A stretch of 59,877 nucleotides of DNA from NCBI GenBank assembly GCA_030527665.1, contig JAUNAK010000007.1, positions 1 through 59,877 on the forward strand, written 5' to 3'. The position numbers and the translations under genes are program-made. The stretch comes from Eubacteriales bacterium. GTDB taxonomy: Bacteria; Bacillota; Clostridia; Lachnospirales; Lachnospiraceae. The notes beneath the pieces were generated by a model, which had not been told where the DNA came from, ran no database searches, and saw only the letters and a program-made list of their open reading frames with translations. Below are positions 23,982 to 33,753 of the stretch, in pieces (within the stretch, counting starts at the first letter, position 1; each line of letters starts with the position of its first letter).

Positions 23982-24968
23982 TTATATTATTTTTTTTCCG
24001 CCGAACGTCTCCATCCACTTTCTTCGTTCGATTCTTTTTCCTATGAGCACAAGCTGTCCGCAAATTTCATCCGCAGCAGCCTCCTGCTCCCTTTCGTACA
24101 GATCTCCAAAAGTCAGATCCAGCCTGCGCTTTTCTCCGTTTTCCATCGAAACAATTCCCTTTGCCCTCCACAGATCCCCATATGCCGGATCCGCCAGACA
24201 TTGCTTCCATTCCCGATATTCCGCTTCCGAAAAAGGATGCTCCTGCGTCATCGTCCACGTATAGAGAACATCTCTCTGTTTTCCGATTCCCTGCATCCGT
24301 ATACGCTTCTCCTCATCCAGAGACTGTATCTCCGGAAACCGGTTCTTTCTCTTTGTCAGGCTTCCTTTTTCTGTACTGCCTTGGTGAAATCCTGCATCTG
24401 CAAACGTATCCGCTGTGATCTCTGCCACCGGAATCCGAATCAGCAATGCCTCCGGATTGATCCGGCGAATTGCCGTTTCTGCTTCCCGCTTTGCCTCTTC
24501 CGTCATCGTTTCCGTGAAATTCATATAAATACAGGAAGCTGTTTCGATCTGCTCCTTATAAAAAGGACCAACCACCTGCAGTAAAGGCAGAAGCCTTCGT
24601 GCATTCACGATCATTACCAGCCGGCGCGGCTCTGCATGTTCCGGTTCTCTGCATGCCTCGATCATTCCTCTGATATCTGCTGCTCCCGTAGGCTCAATCA
24701 CAATATACTCCGGATCGACCTCACGAACCAGCCGCTCAACGGCTGCAGTAAAATCGCCTTTTACCGTACAGCATACACAGCCGCCTGTCATGGGTCGGAT
24801 CGTCAGGTCATCCGCCTGAAAAGTCCCTGCGTCCAGATTTACTTTTCCGATCTCATTTTCGATGATTGCCACTTTCTTTCCCGCATATTCCGTCTGCAGA
24901 AGCCGGTTGATCAGCGTTGTTTTACCGCAGCCCAGAAGCCCTGCATACATATCGATCTGACATTTCAT
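23982..24968 (-). CDS. G3E-family (CobW-like) GTPase
   Basis: A 328-residue P-loop GTPase. Walker A is GLLGCGKTT (10-18). The family signature cysteines are in MTGGCVCCTV (about 59-68), followed by the Walker B-like YIVIEPTGAADI. The C-terminus is a CobW_C-like domain. G3E GTPases chaperone metals or cofactors (zinc, cobalt, nickel) or reactivate B12 enzymes. Here the gene overlaps the PucR-like regulator by 4 bases and faces a URO-D/MtaA-like methyltransferase, so a role in loading a metal or corrinoid methyl-transfer protein is the best inference. Confidence 0.88.
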   Translation of the reverse strand: MKCQIDMYAGLLGCGKTTLINRLLQTEYAGKKVAIIENEIGKVNLDAGTFQADDLTIRPMTGGCVCCTVKGDFTAAVERLVREVDPEYIVIEPTGAADIRGMIEACREPEHAEPRRLVMIVNARRLLPLLQVVGPFYKEQIETASCIYMNFTETMTEEAKREAETAIRRINPEALLIRIPVAEITADTFADAGFHQGSTEKGSLTKRKNRFPEIQSLDEEKRIRMQGIGKQRDVLYTWTMTQEHPFSEAEYREWKQCLADPAYGDLWRAKGIVSMENGEKRRLDLTFGDLYEREQEAAADEICGQLVLIGKRIERRKWMETFGGKKII

Positions 24969-26446
24969 TCTGTTGTCTCTCCTCTTTGTTTATCTGCTGC
25001 TTCCTGCAGCGCATAGGACAATTCCAGATAGAAGATCTCGTTCCGATCCTCAAAATCAATATGTCCAAGTTCCCGGATGCGGCGGATCCGATATTTCAAT
25101 GTATTCAGATGTACATACAATGCTTCCGCCGTCTGTGTCTGACTCATTCCTGTATGAATATACAGATGCAGGGTCTCGTACAGACAGGTATGATTTTGCT
25201 CATCATACTGCCGAAGCATCGGCAGCGCAGGATGCAGAAGCTTCATTGTCATCTCTTTTTCCGATAAGGCAGAAAGCATATACGGAAGTGCCACGTCCTT
25301 ACAGTACCATACCCCCGGCTTTCCGCCGGTCCGCAATGCAAAGAGTGCCTGCTGGTATGCCGTATAGATCTCTTCGATCTCCCGGATCGGCATGGAAACA
25401 CCGACAATGAACCTTCTTCCTCCCAGCTCACTGCGCAGATTTTCAAGAATCGTATCAGCATGCCGATCATCCGTCAGTGCAACGACAAAATTGTCAAACT
25501 CACAGGATATACCCGGAATCTTCCGTTTCTGTATCTGCCGGATCAGCATATGCCGGAACGTATAATTTTGAATTGCCGTACTGTAGAAGACAAGCAGAAT
25601 CGCTTCGCCCTCCACCGCCAGATTCTCCCGGAATCCCTGCAGAACCATTTCATCCAGCGATTCCTGCTGCAAAAGCCGCAGCAGAATCGAATGTGAACTC
25701 TGACTCAGTGAATCTTTCGCCGTAAACTCTGCCGCCTGTGCAAACACCGACGCAAGCAGCGGCTCCAGAACAAAAGCCGCTTCTATTCCCAGCCTGCTTA
25801 CAGGAAAAAACATAACAAACCCTGCATGTTCCTCCTTCTGTGACAGATACATTGCTACACATTCTATATCAGGTGCCTCTGCTCTGTGCAGGATCTGCGG
25901 CTGATCGGTCAGATCATGGCTGATTCCACCCTCCCGGTTCAGGAACACATCTTCCAGTACCGTCTGGTTCAAAAAACGGCTGTCCTGTACCATGGACAGC
26001 AAAGCCGGATCATTCAGATATTCCCCGTTTCTTTCCTCTGCCAGCCGGCCGCGGATATCAAAAACAAAGACCGGATCGTCGATCACCGCATCGAGTACCT
26101 GCAGCATGTCTTTTAAAGGTGCATGCTCCGAGGCCAGGTACAGCAGCCTCTGTTCGATTCTTCCGTAAAATTCAAATGCTGCCAGTACATCATTCAGCAG
26201 CTGCTCATTGTCCTGCCCAAAGCACAGGATCTGATTCTGCCCGCTTGCAAGAAGCATCGCTCCCTGATAACGCGGATCCTCAAAATATCCGGCTGCAGCT
26301 CCGACATATACATACTCCGTTGAGTATTCTGTCTGCAGCTCCGAAAACATACGTACTCCCTTAATTGTCGCTGCATCTTCCAAAATATGACACTCCTGCC
26401 GATATGATTTCAGATACCGGGAGAGCAATGACATACTCAGTCTCAT
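24965..26446 (-). CDS. PucR/CdaR-type transcriptional regulator
   Basis: A 493-residue regulator. A long N-terminal sensory region (GAF-like segments, about 60-300) precedes a GGDEF-like central domain and the C-terminal PucR helix-turn-helix (about 425-485: HTGMSQTQTAEALYVHLNTLKYRIRRIRELGHIDF). It lies immediately upstream of and overlaps the G3E GTPase gene, and is divergent from the URO-D gene across a 229-base spacer. It probably controls both transcription units in response to a metabolite such as a methylated substrate. Confidence 0.88.
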   Translation of the reverse strand: MRLSMSLLSRYLKSYRQECHILEDAATIKGVRMFSELQTEYSTEYVYVGAAAGYFEDPRYQGAMLLASGQNQILCFGQDNEQLLNDVLAAFEFYGRIEQRLLYLASEHAPLKDMLQVLDAVIDDPVFVFDIRGRLAEERNGEYLNDPALLSMVQDSRFLNQTVLEDVFLNREGGISHDLTDQPQILHRAEAPDIECVAMYLSQKEEHAGFVMFFPVSRLGIEAAFVLEPLLASVFAQAAEFTAKDSLSQSSHSILLRLLQQESLDEMVLQGFRENLAVEGEAILLVFYSTAIQNYTFRHMLIRQIQKRKIPGISCEFDNFVVALTDDRHADTILENLRSELGGRRFIVGVSMPIREIEEIYTAYQQALFALRTGGKPGVWYCKDVALPYMLSALSEKEMTMKLLHPALPMLRQYDEQNHTCLYETLHLYIHTGMSQTQTAEALYVHLNTLKYRIRRIRELGHIDFEDRNEIFYLELSYALQEAADKQRGETTE

Positions 26447-26597
26447 TTCTTCCTCTTTCCGTTCTTATCCGTTTCTTCCATTTGTCCATATTAGACAACC
26501 ATTTCTATTTCTCTCCTATATATGAATCGTTATTTCAGGACATTCTCATTCCTTATACACATATATATACTTTAATTAACAGTATAACTGCAAAAAA

Positions 26598-26629
26598 ACA
26601 GGGACTCAACCCTGTAAACGGAAGTCCCT
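26598..26629 (+). promoter_or_regulatory. mutually exclusive hairpins in the URO-D gene leader
   Basis: ACAGGG/CCCTGT (26598-26603 with 26610-26615) and AGGGACT/AGTCCCT (26600-26606 with 26623-26629) share the same left arm, so only one can form. The second lies about 47 bases before the start codon. This could be a small switch or chance. Confidence 0.35.
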
Positions 26630-26675
26630 TATGTATTTAACAACTTGTCTTTTATCAACAAAGGAGAGTACTATT

Positions 26676-27710
26676 ATGCCGGAAATGCCAAAATTTGATT
26701 TCAAAAGCAACTACGTGAACTTTCTTAACCACAAACCGACAACTCTTGTTCCCAATTCTTTCGTTGGAAATAAAGTAATGGGCTTCGGTGCAATCAACGG
26801 TCCTTCCATCGAAAAAGGTGACCAGTTCGGTGACTGCATGGACGGCTTCGGCATTCGCTGGGAGTATCCGTCCACCGGCGGCGGTGCTGCAATTCCGGAC
26901 TGCAACAGCACGATCCTGGATGATGTAACCGAATGGCGTGATAAAGTACACATCCCGAATCCTGCAGATTTCGACTGGAAAGCTGCATATGAAGCCGAAT
27001 GCAAGATGATTGGTGAGCCGAACCGTGATTTTGAAACCGTTGATTTCGGTTTCGGAAACGGTGTATTCGAGCGTCTGGCTGCATTGATGGGATTTGAAAA
27101 TGCTCTGATCTCCCTGGCAGCAGAACCGGATGACACATATGAACTGATGGAAGCCATTACCGATTACAAGATTGCCGCTCTGGATTACATCATCGACGCT
27201 TATCATCCGGATACGATCACCTATTTTGATGACTGTGCAACACAGAGAAACCTGTTCATGTCTCCGAACACCTATCGTGAGCTGATCAAACCGCATCACA
27301 AACGCTTCGCACAGGAATGCATCAAACGCGGTGTGATTCCGCTTTTCCACTGCTGCGGCTATGCAGAAGCAATTGTTGAAGATATGATCGACTGCGGCTG
27401 GGCTGCATGGACCTCCGTTCAGATCAGCAACGATATCTGCGGACTTATTGAAAAATACGGTGACCGCATCGGCTTTATCGGCGGATATGACACCAATGGT
27501 GAACCGGCTCGTATCGATGCTTCCAATGAAATCATTGAAACAGAAGTAAAACGCTGTCTGGATACCTACGGAAAATATCACAAAGGTTACTGCTTCTTCG
27601 GTTTCCGCTATGCAGACTCCCTGGATCCTGCAGAACAGGGAAAGGCAATCGCACCGATCGTTGAAAACTGCCTGGCTTACAGCTTCCAGCTGCTTGCCGC
27701 AGGAAAATAA
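26676..27710 (+). CDS. uroporphyrinogen decarboxylase-family methyltransferase (MtaA-like)
   Basis: 344 residues from the ATG at 26676, which follows AAAGGAGAGTACTATT. It is a URO-D TIM-barrel protein, but the N-terminus lacks the RxPxWxMRQAGR substrate motif of true haem-pathway UroD. The zinc-site signature VIPLFHCCGYAEAI (about 213-226) and the late IGFIGGYDTNG resemble methylcobamide:thiol methyltransferases (MtaA/MtbA, acetogen demethylases). It should transfer a methyl group from a corrinoid protein or similar donor. No corrinoid protein gene is adjacent. It is the only gene of its transcript, ending at a terminator. Confidence 0.85.
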   Translation: MPEMPKFDFKSNYVNFLNHKPTTLVPNSFVGNKVMGFGAINGPSIEKGDQFGDCMDGFGIRWEYPSTGGGAAIPDCNSTILDDVTEWRDKVHIPNPADFDWKAAYEAECKMIGEPNRDFETVDFGFGNGVFERLAALMGFENALISLAAEPDDTYELMEAITDYKIAALDYIIDAYHPDTITYFDDCATQRNLFMSPNTYRELIKPHHKRFAQECIKRGVIPLFHCCGYAEAIVEDMIDCGWAAWTSVQISNDICGLIEKYGDRIGFIGGYDTNGEPARIDASNEIIETEVKRCLDTYGKYHKGYCFFGFRYADSLDPAEQGKAIAPIVENCLAYSFQLLAAGK

Positions 27711-27723
27711 CTTACGCCATCCG

Positions 27724-27757
27724 CTCCGCAAGGGTTCTCCCCCTGCGGAGTTTTTTT
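27724..27757 (+). terminator. terminator of the URO-D-family gene
   Basis: CTCCGCA / TGCGGAG stem with additional G-C pairs inside the loop, followed by seven T residues, 13 bases after the stop. Confidence 0.88.
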
Positions 27758-27772
27758 GAATAATAAATACTT

Positions 27773-27810
27773 ACGCAAAAAAATCGGAAGCCCTTACGGG
27801 TTTCCGATTT
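27773..27810 (-). terminator. terminator of the tRNA-Ser gene
   Basis: AAATCGGAAGCCC / GGGTTTCCGATTT (13 bp, one G-T pair) with a U tract on the minus strand, just beyond the tRNA 3' end. Confidence 0.85.
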
Positions 27811-27817
27811 TCTGAAG

Positions 27818-27903
27818 CGCAGAGGATGGGATTCGAACCCATGTGGGGTTGCCCCCAAACGGTTTTCAAGACCGCCTCGTTATGGCCACTTCGATACCTC
27901 TGC
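27818..27903 (-). tRNA. tRNA-Ser (anticodon UGA)
   Basis: An 86-base cloverleaf on the minus strand. Acceptor arms GCAGAGG/CCTCTGC pair fully, with discriminator base G. The anticodon loop CTTGAAA gives TGA. A long variable arm (TTTGGGGGCAACCCCAC) marks class II serine. The T loop is GGTTCGAATCC. CCA is not encoded. Confidence 0.96.
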
Positions 27904-27991
27904 ATGTATGAAATTCACAACACTTGTATGCTAGCAAAAAAACACACGTTTGTCAATCACTTCTGTATCCGTTGTTTCCTCTCATTGATTT

Positions 27992-29026
27992 TCATTGATT
28001 TTTTCTCAGAATGCTTCGCATACGGATCCGATATCCAAACAGCTGCATTTTATTCCAGCTGAACGTAAATACTGCCGCCAAAAGCAATCCGAGCAGCAGA
28101 TCGATCAGATATCCCTTGAACAGCTGCACCGGCTGATCCATGTATTGCAGCAGAAAGGCTGTACTCAGATAGATCAGAAAATGGTGACACAGATAGAGTC
28201 CGTAAGAAATCTCACTGAAGTAACCGGCCACCCAGCCGAATCTGCTCTCTCCGTTGATTTCGTCAAACAGACGAAGACAGACCGTAAAGATCACAAATGC
28301 CAGCGGAACAGACCAATACACCTGACGAAAATCCTGTCCCGGCATTTTTACTGTCAGTTCCAGCAGCAGTACAGCCGCTGCAGCTGCCAGAAATCCATTG
28401 CTGCTCACAAAGAATCGATGATACCTGCGAATCAGCATACCGATCCACACGAGAAACAGACCGGTCAGCAATGTGGCATCTGCCGGAACATAGATATGCT
28501 GCCGGACCCCCTGCAGCACAAACAGGATCGTCAGCACAACAGTCGTAATACGAATGTGGCAGTTATACCCTTTGCGAAGCAGCGGAAACAGCAGATATAC
28601 TCCGATGATCACAGCGGTAAACCATTCACCGACCACATAATAGCAGTCGTATTCAAACCACTGCATATAACCGTCCACGCCCAGAACCGTCAGGATCAGT
28701 TTCCACGGCTCCCCGCCCCAGAAATAGCTTTGATAACGATGCACCTGCACCGCATATCCAACGATCCAGTTCATATAAAACAGCGGAAAGATCGCCAGAA
28801 AACGGCTTTTATAAAACTTCCGGATATGAAATTCCCGATGGCATTTGCCCTCCAGCAGATAGCCGGACAGCATGAAAAACATCGCCGTTCCGATGATTCC
28901 CCAGCTTCCGTTCGGTGTTGTACAGAATACAGAATCCGTCTGCTGCATAATAACGCAAAAATGATAGGTTACGATCATCAGAATCGCTATGCACCGGATC
29001 AGGTCCAGACTGGTCTTTCTCTTCAT
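27992..29026 (-). CDS. acyltransferase-3 family membrane protein
   Basis: A 344-residue integral membrane protein with about ten helices. The N-terminal signature RKTSLDLIRCIAILMIVTYHF (about 3-23) and NGSWGIIGTAMFFMLSGYLL (about 38-57) are typical of the OafA/YrhL-like acyltransferase-3 family, which O-acetylates surface or exopolysaccharides. The catalytic His of TYHF is present. Its start lies 26 bases after the ispD stop, so it can be the last gene of the rnz-tsaD-ispD transcript. Confidence 0.9.
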   Translation of the reverse strand: MKRKTSLDLIRCIAILMIVTYHFCVIMQQTDSVFCTTPNGSWGIIGTAMFFMLSGYLLEGKCHREFHIRKFYKSRFLAIFPLFYMNWIVGYAVQVHRYQSYFWGGEPWKLILTVLGVDGYMQWFEYDCYYVVGEWFTAVIIGVYLLFPLLRKGYNCHIRITTVVLTILFVLQGVRQHIYVPADATLLTGLFLVWIGMLIRRYHRFFVSSNGFLAAAAAVLLLELTVKMPGQDFRQVYWSVPLAFVIFTVCLRLFDEINGESRFGWVAGYFSEISYGLYLCHHFLIYLSTAFLLQYMDQPVQLFKGYLIDLLLGLLLAAVFTFSWNKMQLFGYRIRMRSILRKNQ

Positions 29027-29052
29027 TTTCGTCTCCTATCATCGTTTTGCTG

Positions 29053-29751
29053 TTACTCTCGTCCGGCAAAAAAACGCTCGGCGATATCCAGATCCTCCGG
29101 TGTTGTAATCTTGATATTGGTGTAATCACCCATAAACATCCGCACCGGAATACGTCCCATCCGTTCCATGACCATCGCATCATCCGTGATGCCGGTCCGG
29201 TCGGCACTCTGCAATTTATCATAAGCTTCCCGAATCAGCTCATATCGGAAGATCTGCGGTGTCTGTACGCTCCACACACCGGAGCGGGGAGGAGTGTCCT
29301 TTACCACTCCGTTTTCATCCACGATCTTTACCGTATCCTTGGACGGAACACCGGCAATGGCACAGCCGCTTTCACGGGCCATCTCAAAGCCCCTCTGCAG
29401 CATGGCGTCATCCACAAAAGGACGGACGCCGTCCTGAATAAAGACATAGTCGCTGCCCTCTGCCTCCAGCAGACCGCGATAGACCGATTCGTACCGTTCC
29501 GAACCGCCGGGGACGATCTTCGTCACCTTCCGGATACCGAATGCATCCACGATCTCCTTCTGCACATACTCCAGCAGGTCTGCACCTGTCACCACGATCA
29601 TATCCGTAATGATCGGTGACGCTGCAAATGCCAGCAGTGTATGTGCCAGGATCGGCTTTCCATTCACTTCCAGAAACTGCTTTTTCACTTTTCCGCCCAT
29701 GCGCGTGCCGCTGCCTGCAGCGACAACGATCGCCGTACATCTGTCTGCCAT
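29053..29751 (-). CDS. ispD: 2-C-methyl-D-erythritol 4-phosphate cytidylyltransferase
   Basis: 232 residues, normal family length (EC 2.7.7.60), third step of the MEP isoprenoid pathway. The CTP-binding N-terminus VVAAGSGTRMGGKVKKQF (about 9-26), the QDGVRPF motif (about 104-110) and the C-terminal ITTPEDLDIAERF are diagnostic. A related possibility is a TarI-type ribitol-phosphate cytidylyltransferase, but no teichoic genes are adjacent. The ATG follows GAAGGAGTACAGG. 61 bases downstream of tsaD. Confidence 0.9.
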   Translation of the reverse strand: MADRCTAIVVAAGSGTRMGGKVKKQFLEVNGKPILAHTLLAFAASPIITDMIVVTGADLLEYVQKEIVDAFGIRKVTKIVPGGSERYESVYRGLLEAEGSDYVFIQDGVRPFVDDAMLQRGFEMARESGCAIAGVPSKDTVKIVDENGVVKDTPPRSGVWSVQTPQIFRYELIREAYDKLQSADRTGITDDAMVMERMGRIPVRMFMGDYTNIKITTPEDLDIAERFFAGRE

Positions 29752-29812
29752 CCTGTACTCCTTCCGCTTTTGTGTAAAAAAAATATGTCCCTCAAGATGA
29801 ACAGCAAATCTG

Positions 29813-30889
29813 TTACCGCTCTCCCAGCTTCAGGTTCGGGATCGCATTCAGATCCCAGCCACTGCTGTAATTGCCCTTGATATATTCATAATACGCCGCA
29901 GTTCCGATCATCGCCGCATTGTCGGTACAGAGGATCGGTGACGGATAATAGAAATCCACCTTATTCTTTGCACAGGCTTCTGCCATAGCTGCTCGAAGTG
30001 CAGAATTGGATGCCACACCGCCGGCGATGGCGAACTTTTTCACTCCGTAATCTTTTACGGCACGCATGGCATTGTCCACCAGCGTATCCACCACTGCCTG
30101 CTGGAAGGACGCGGCAACATCTGCCTGGTTCCACTCCTCACCGGTCATCTGACATTTATTCAGATAATTCAGTACGGCGGATTTCAGACCGCTGAAACTG
30201 AAGTCATACGGGCTCATCTGATGCTCGCCTCTGGCAAAGGTCAGTGTACTGATTCCCTTGTCTACCACCTTTGCACGCGGGAACTCGATGGCATGCGGAT
30301 CCCCTTCTTTAGACACCTTATCGATCTTCGGTCCGCCCGGATAACCCAGTCCGATGGCCCTTGCCACCTTATCAAAAGCCTCACCGGCCGCATCATCACG
30401 GGTACGTCCCAGAATCTCGAACTCACCGTAATCCTTGACGATCACCAGATGGGTATGTCCGCCCGAAATGATCTCACACATAAACGGCGGTTCCAGATCC
30501 GGATGCTCGATATAGTTGGCCGATACATGACCTTCGATATGGTGAACGCCGATCAGCGGCAGCTTTCTTGCCCAGGCAATTGCCTTGGCTTCTGCCACAC
30601 CGACCAGAAGTGCACCTACCAGTCCCGGTCCGTAGGTCACCGCAATGGCATCTATATCATCCAGAGTAACTCCTGCCTTATCCAGAGCCATCTGAATGAC
30701 CGAATTGATCTTCTCCGTATGCTTACGGGATGCGATCTCCGGAACAACGCCTCCAAACAATGTATGCAGATCGATCTGCGAAGAAATAACATTGGATAGT
30801 ACGGTTCGGCCGTTTCTGGTAACCGCTGCCGCTGTCTCGTCACAGGAGCTCTCGATACTCAGGATCAGAACATCTTTTTTCTCTTCCAT
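29813..30889 (-). CDS. tsaD: tRNA N6-adenosine threonylcarbamoyltransferase
   Basis: A 358-residue ASKHA-fold protein (Kae1/YgjD family) that makes t6A at position 37 of ANN-decoding tRNAs with TsaB/TsaE. The N-terminal [15 protein letters not shown] (about 9-23), the metal-binding [10 protein letters not shown] (about 110-119) and [10 protein letters not shown] motifs, and C-terminal [15 protein letters not shown] are complete. It starts 17 bases after the rnz stop, so the two are co-transcribed. Confidence 0.97.
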   Translation of the reverse strand: MEEKKDVLILSIESSCDETAAAVTRNGRTVLSNVISSQIDLHTLFGGVVPEIASRKHTEKINSVIQMALDKAGVTLDDIDAIAVTYGPGLVGALLVGVAEAKAIAWARKLPLIGVHHIEGHVSANYIEHPDLEPPFMCEIISGGHTHLVIVKDYGEFEILGRTRDDAAGEAFDKVARAIGLGYPGGPKIDKVSKEGDPHAIEFPRAKVVDKGISTLTFARGEHQMSPYDFSFSGLKSAVLNYLNKCQMTGEEWNQADVAASFQQAVVDTLVDNAMRAVKDYGVKKFAIAGGVASNSALRAAMAEACAKNKVDFYYPSPILCTDNAAMIGTAAYYEYIKGNYSSGWDLNAIPNLKLGER

Positions 30890-30906
30890 TTCTTTCTGTC
30901 TTCTCC

Positions 30907-31821
30907 TTATTCTTCGTCTTCAAAATCCAGTTCCAGAAAACGTCCGTCGCTTCCCAGTTCTGCTTTTTCGAAGATCTTCTTCACATTCTTCATATACCAT
31001 TCCGGATGGATCATCGACGGTGAGAAATGTGTCAGCCACAAACGTGCCGGCTGTGCGACTTTTGCCAGTCCTGCAGCTTCGTACACGGTCATATGTTTAT
31101 GCTCTCTCGCCTTCGCATCCTTATCCGGTTCGCCGTACATACCTTCCAGAATCATAAGGTCTGCATTTTTTCCCATTTCCGAAATGACCGGAATCGGACG
31201 GGTATCGGTACAATAGGTTATTTTCAGTCCCTTTCGGCTTGCACCGAGAACCATATCCGGCGTATAGGTGTGTTCTCCGTCAACGATTACCGAGCCTTTC
31301 TGCAGCGGATTCCAGTACTTCAGCGGAATTCCCTGCTCTCTGGCACGAACCGGATCGAATTTTCCATTTCGCTTGATCTCGACGGAGTATCCGTAGCAAA
31401 CCATATTGTGACGCACACGAAAAGCCGTGATGTGATAGCCATTGATCTCCAGCTTCTCCTCCGGCTCCGTCAATTCTATATACCGGATCTCAAAGGGCAG
31501 TTCCGGTGCGATCACTCGCAGACCGTTGACCACGCGGGCAAGTCCCCTCGGTCCGACCATTGTCAGCGGTTCACTTCGCTCCGCATTGGCCATGGCCAGA
31601 AGAATACCCGGCAGACCGCTGATATGATCCGCATGAAAATGCGTAAAACACATAATGTCGATCGACTTGAATGTCCAGCCGTTCTTCTTCAGTGAGATCT
31701 GCGTTCCCTCTCCGCAGTCGATCAACAGACTGCTTCCGTTATATCTGGTCAGAAGAGATGTCAGCCACCGATCCGGCAGCGGCATCATTCCCCCTGTTCC
31801 CAACAGACATACATCCAGCAT
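30907..31821 (-). CDS. rnz: ribonuclease Z
   Basis: A 304-residue metallo-beta-lactamase-fold tRNA 3'-processing endonuclease. Zinc-ligand motif [11 protein letters not shown] (about 60-70), further ligands in RHN and [12 protein letters not shown], and the N-terminal [15 protein letters not shown] are characteristic. It is needed where tRNAs lack an encoded CCA, as for the tRNA-Ser in this window. First gene of the apparent rnz-tsaD-ispD operon. Confidence 0.95.
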   Translation of the reverse strand: MLDVCLLGTGGMMPLPDRWLTSLLTRYNGSSLLIDCGEGTQISLKKNGWTFKSIDIMCFTHFHADHISGLPGILLAMANAERSEPLTMVGPRGLARVVNGLRVIAPELPFEIRYIELTEPEEKLEINGYHITAFRVRHNMVCYGYSVEIKRNGKFDPVRAREQGIPLKYWNPLQKGSVIVDGEHTYTPDMVLGASRKGLKITYCTDTRPIPVISEMGKNADLMILEGMYGEPDKDAKAREHKHMTVYEAAGLAKVAQPARLWLTHFSPSMIHPEWYMKNVKKIFEKAELGSDGRFLELDFEDEE

Positions 31822-31882
31822 TCGATTTCCTCTTCTTTCTGCTAAAGCAATTGTTTATAAGTATTCCATTGCGGGATTTGCG

Positions 31883-31970
31883 TTTTCGCTTAGCCGGAGA
31901 ATCCTCATCTTCTGACATGATTCTCATTTTCGCTTAGCCGGAGAATCCCCATCTTCTGACATAATTCTCG
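31883..31970. repeat. 44-base tandem duplication upstream of rnz
   Basis: Two near-identical head-to-tail 44-base units, each beginning TTTTCGCTTAGCCGGAGAAT and containing CATCTTCTGACAT followed by ATTCTC. GAGAATC/GATTCTC dyads within each unit allow a hairpin. The surrounding 31822-32272 stretch has no supported gene. Confidence 0.8.
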
Positions 31971-32010
31971 TTTTTACTCCCGCAAACAGAAGAGCTTTAT
32001 TTTTTGCAAC

Positions 32011-32046
32011 AAAGAAACGGGTCGTAAAAACGCCCGTTTCCTTTCG
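32011..32046. terminator. terminator downstream of the antiporter gene
   Basis: AAAGAAACGGG / CCCGTTTCCTTT stem with an 11-base loop, flanked by A/T-rich tracts. It lies about 230 bases beyond the antiporter stop. Confidence 0.7.
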
Positions 32047-32272
32047 TTTTTTATACTATAACATACTTATTTCACAGGTGCTACTGCATTCCCTGTCGAT
32101 TCCCTGCAATTGACATACCTCTGTTACGGTTCATGCCATCCCTGCAGCACCACACGCGGATCCTTTTCTATCAGATCTGCGATCCGATCCGTATGTAAGG
32201 AACCGGCTGCCGCTGCCGGAAAGACCCGGAATCAAGGCTGGTCTCCTGCAAGGACAGGCAGACTGCATCCCC

Positions 32273-33451
32273 TTACACCAGCTCCGGTCCTTTGGAAATT
32301 GCTGCCTTCAGCAGGATCGGTGTTACCAGACCGGATACAACAACACTGAGAACGATTGCCGGAAGGATCTTCGCATCGATCATTCCCGCATCGATACCCT
32401 TCTGTGCAACCATCAGGGCCACCTCACTTCTTGCCACCATACCGATACCTACGACCAGCGACTGGTGGGATGTCATGCCGCAGACTTTTGCACCCAGTCC
32501 GCAGCCGGCGATCTTGCTGATGACGCCGAAAATCGCAAGGATCAGTGCAAACAGCAAAATGGAGGAATTCATAGTCGTCAGATCCGTCTTCATACCTACA
32601 CTGGCAAAGAATACCGGTGCAAAAAGCAGATAGGAAGATACGGTGATCTTCTTGGCTACAAACTGTCTGGATTTGGAAATATTGCAGAGGATCAGACCGG
32701 CAAAGAATGCACCGGTAATATCGGCAACTCCGAAAAATTCCTCCGCACAGTAAGCCATCAGGAACGCAAAGGCCAGTGCCCAGATCGCCACACGGCGGCT
32801 GTGCCAGTGTTCCTTGGAGATCATCACAAATACCCAGTGGAAAACAAATCCGGCAACAAGTACAAATACAAAGAACAGAGCGATCAGCAGCAGTACGACC
32901 AGAACATTGCCGGAACCGTTGGCAAATCCGGTCAGTACAGACAGCACGATAATGCCGAGTACATCATCGATCAGGGCCGCACTCAGAAGCGTCGTACCTG
33001 TTCTTGTCTTGATCTTGCCCATCTCATTCAGCGTCTCTACGGTAATACTTACCGAAGTAGCCGAGAAAACAGAACCTACGAATGATGCGCGGAGCACATT
33101 TACTGTATTGAACTCGCCCTCAAAGAAAAAGAAATAAAGAGCACCGCACATAATAAGCGGAATCAGAACACCCATACAGGCCACAACAAAAGCCTGCAGC
33201 CCGGTATGCTTCAGCTCTTCCATATCGGTATCGATACCCGCCGTAAACATCAGCATGATAACACCGATCTCCGCGGCCTTCACAAAGAAATCCGTACTGC
33301 TCAAAACGCCAAAGCCGCTGGGACCGAGAATAATACCCGCCAGTAATGCACCAACGACCTGCGGCATATGTACTTTCGCACTGGCAACACCCAGAAGCTT
33401 CGTAGAAACCAGAATGATCGCCAATGTCAGTAAGAAACCAAAATCCTGCAT
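32273..33451 (-). CDS. CPA2-family cation:proton antiporter
   Basis: 392 residues from the ATG at 33451, chosen because AAGGGTGG lies 6 bases before it; ATGs at 33457 and 33475 are alternatives. About 12 membrane helices. The N-terminal MPQVVGALLAGIILGPSGFG (about 28-47), FTAGIDTDMEELK and the LIDDVLGIIVLSVL helix with the paired acidic residues are typical of Na+/H+ or K+/H+ exchangers (KefB/NapA type). It lacks the C-terminal RCK nucleotide-binding domain of Kef proteins. Probable role: ion and pH homeostasis. Confidence 0.92.
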   Translation of the reverse strand: MQDFGFLLTLAIILVSTKLLGVASAKVHMPQVVGALLAGIILGPSGFGVLSSTDFFVKAAEIGVIMLMFTAGIDTDMEELKHTGLQAFVVACMGVLIPLIMCGALYFFFFEGEFNTVNVLRASFVGSVFSATSVSITVETLNEMGKIKTRTGTTLLSAALIDDVLGIIVLSVLTGFANGSGNVLVVLLLIALFFVFVLVAGFVFHWVFVMISKEHWHSRRVAIWALAFAFLMAYCAEEFFGVADITGAFFAGLILCNISKSRQFVAKKITVSSYLLFAPVFFASVGMKTDLTTMNSSILLFALILAIFGVISKIAGCGLGAKVCGMTSHQSLVVGIGMVARSEVALMVAQKGIDAGMIDAKILPAIVLSVVVSGLVTPILLKAAISKGPELV

Positions 33452-33753
33452 GTTCATCCACCCTTTCCATGCCAAATACAGATCCGCTTCCGGATCTGCA
33501 TTTCCGACTGCAGTTAACAGCCTGTTTCATACATAAATTCATCGTTATTCAACTAAAAAATACGATGCATACACGTTTTAACTCCGGTTACTGATTATAC
33601 ACCTATACATCCGGTAATCAACCATGAAATTCCCGAATTGCGGGAAAATCCCCGGATGTAGTATACTGTAGAAGTTAAATCAGAATCACAATTAACTTTG
33701 CAATTAACTGCAGCCGCAAAGCGGCATGTTTATGATACACGGAGCATCAATAT

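Noticed and set aside
29053-29751. Ribitol-phosphate cytidylyltransferase (TarI) instead of IspD
   Set aside because: The two families are similar, but the neighbours are housekeeping genes (tsaD, rnz) and there is no TarJ-like dehydrogenase gene, so IspD is preferred.
32127-32245. Minus-strand stretch ending DRIADLIEKDPRVVLQGWHEP
   Set aside because: It looks protein-like for about 35 codons, but there is no start codon after the upstream stop and no recognised family. It could be a remnant, but evidence is too thin to annotate.
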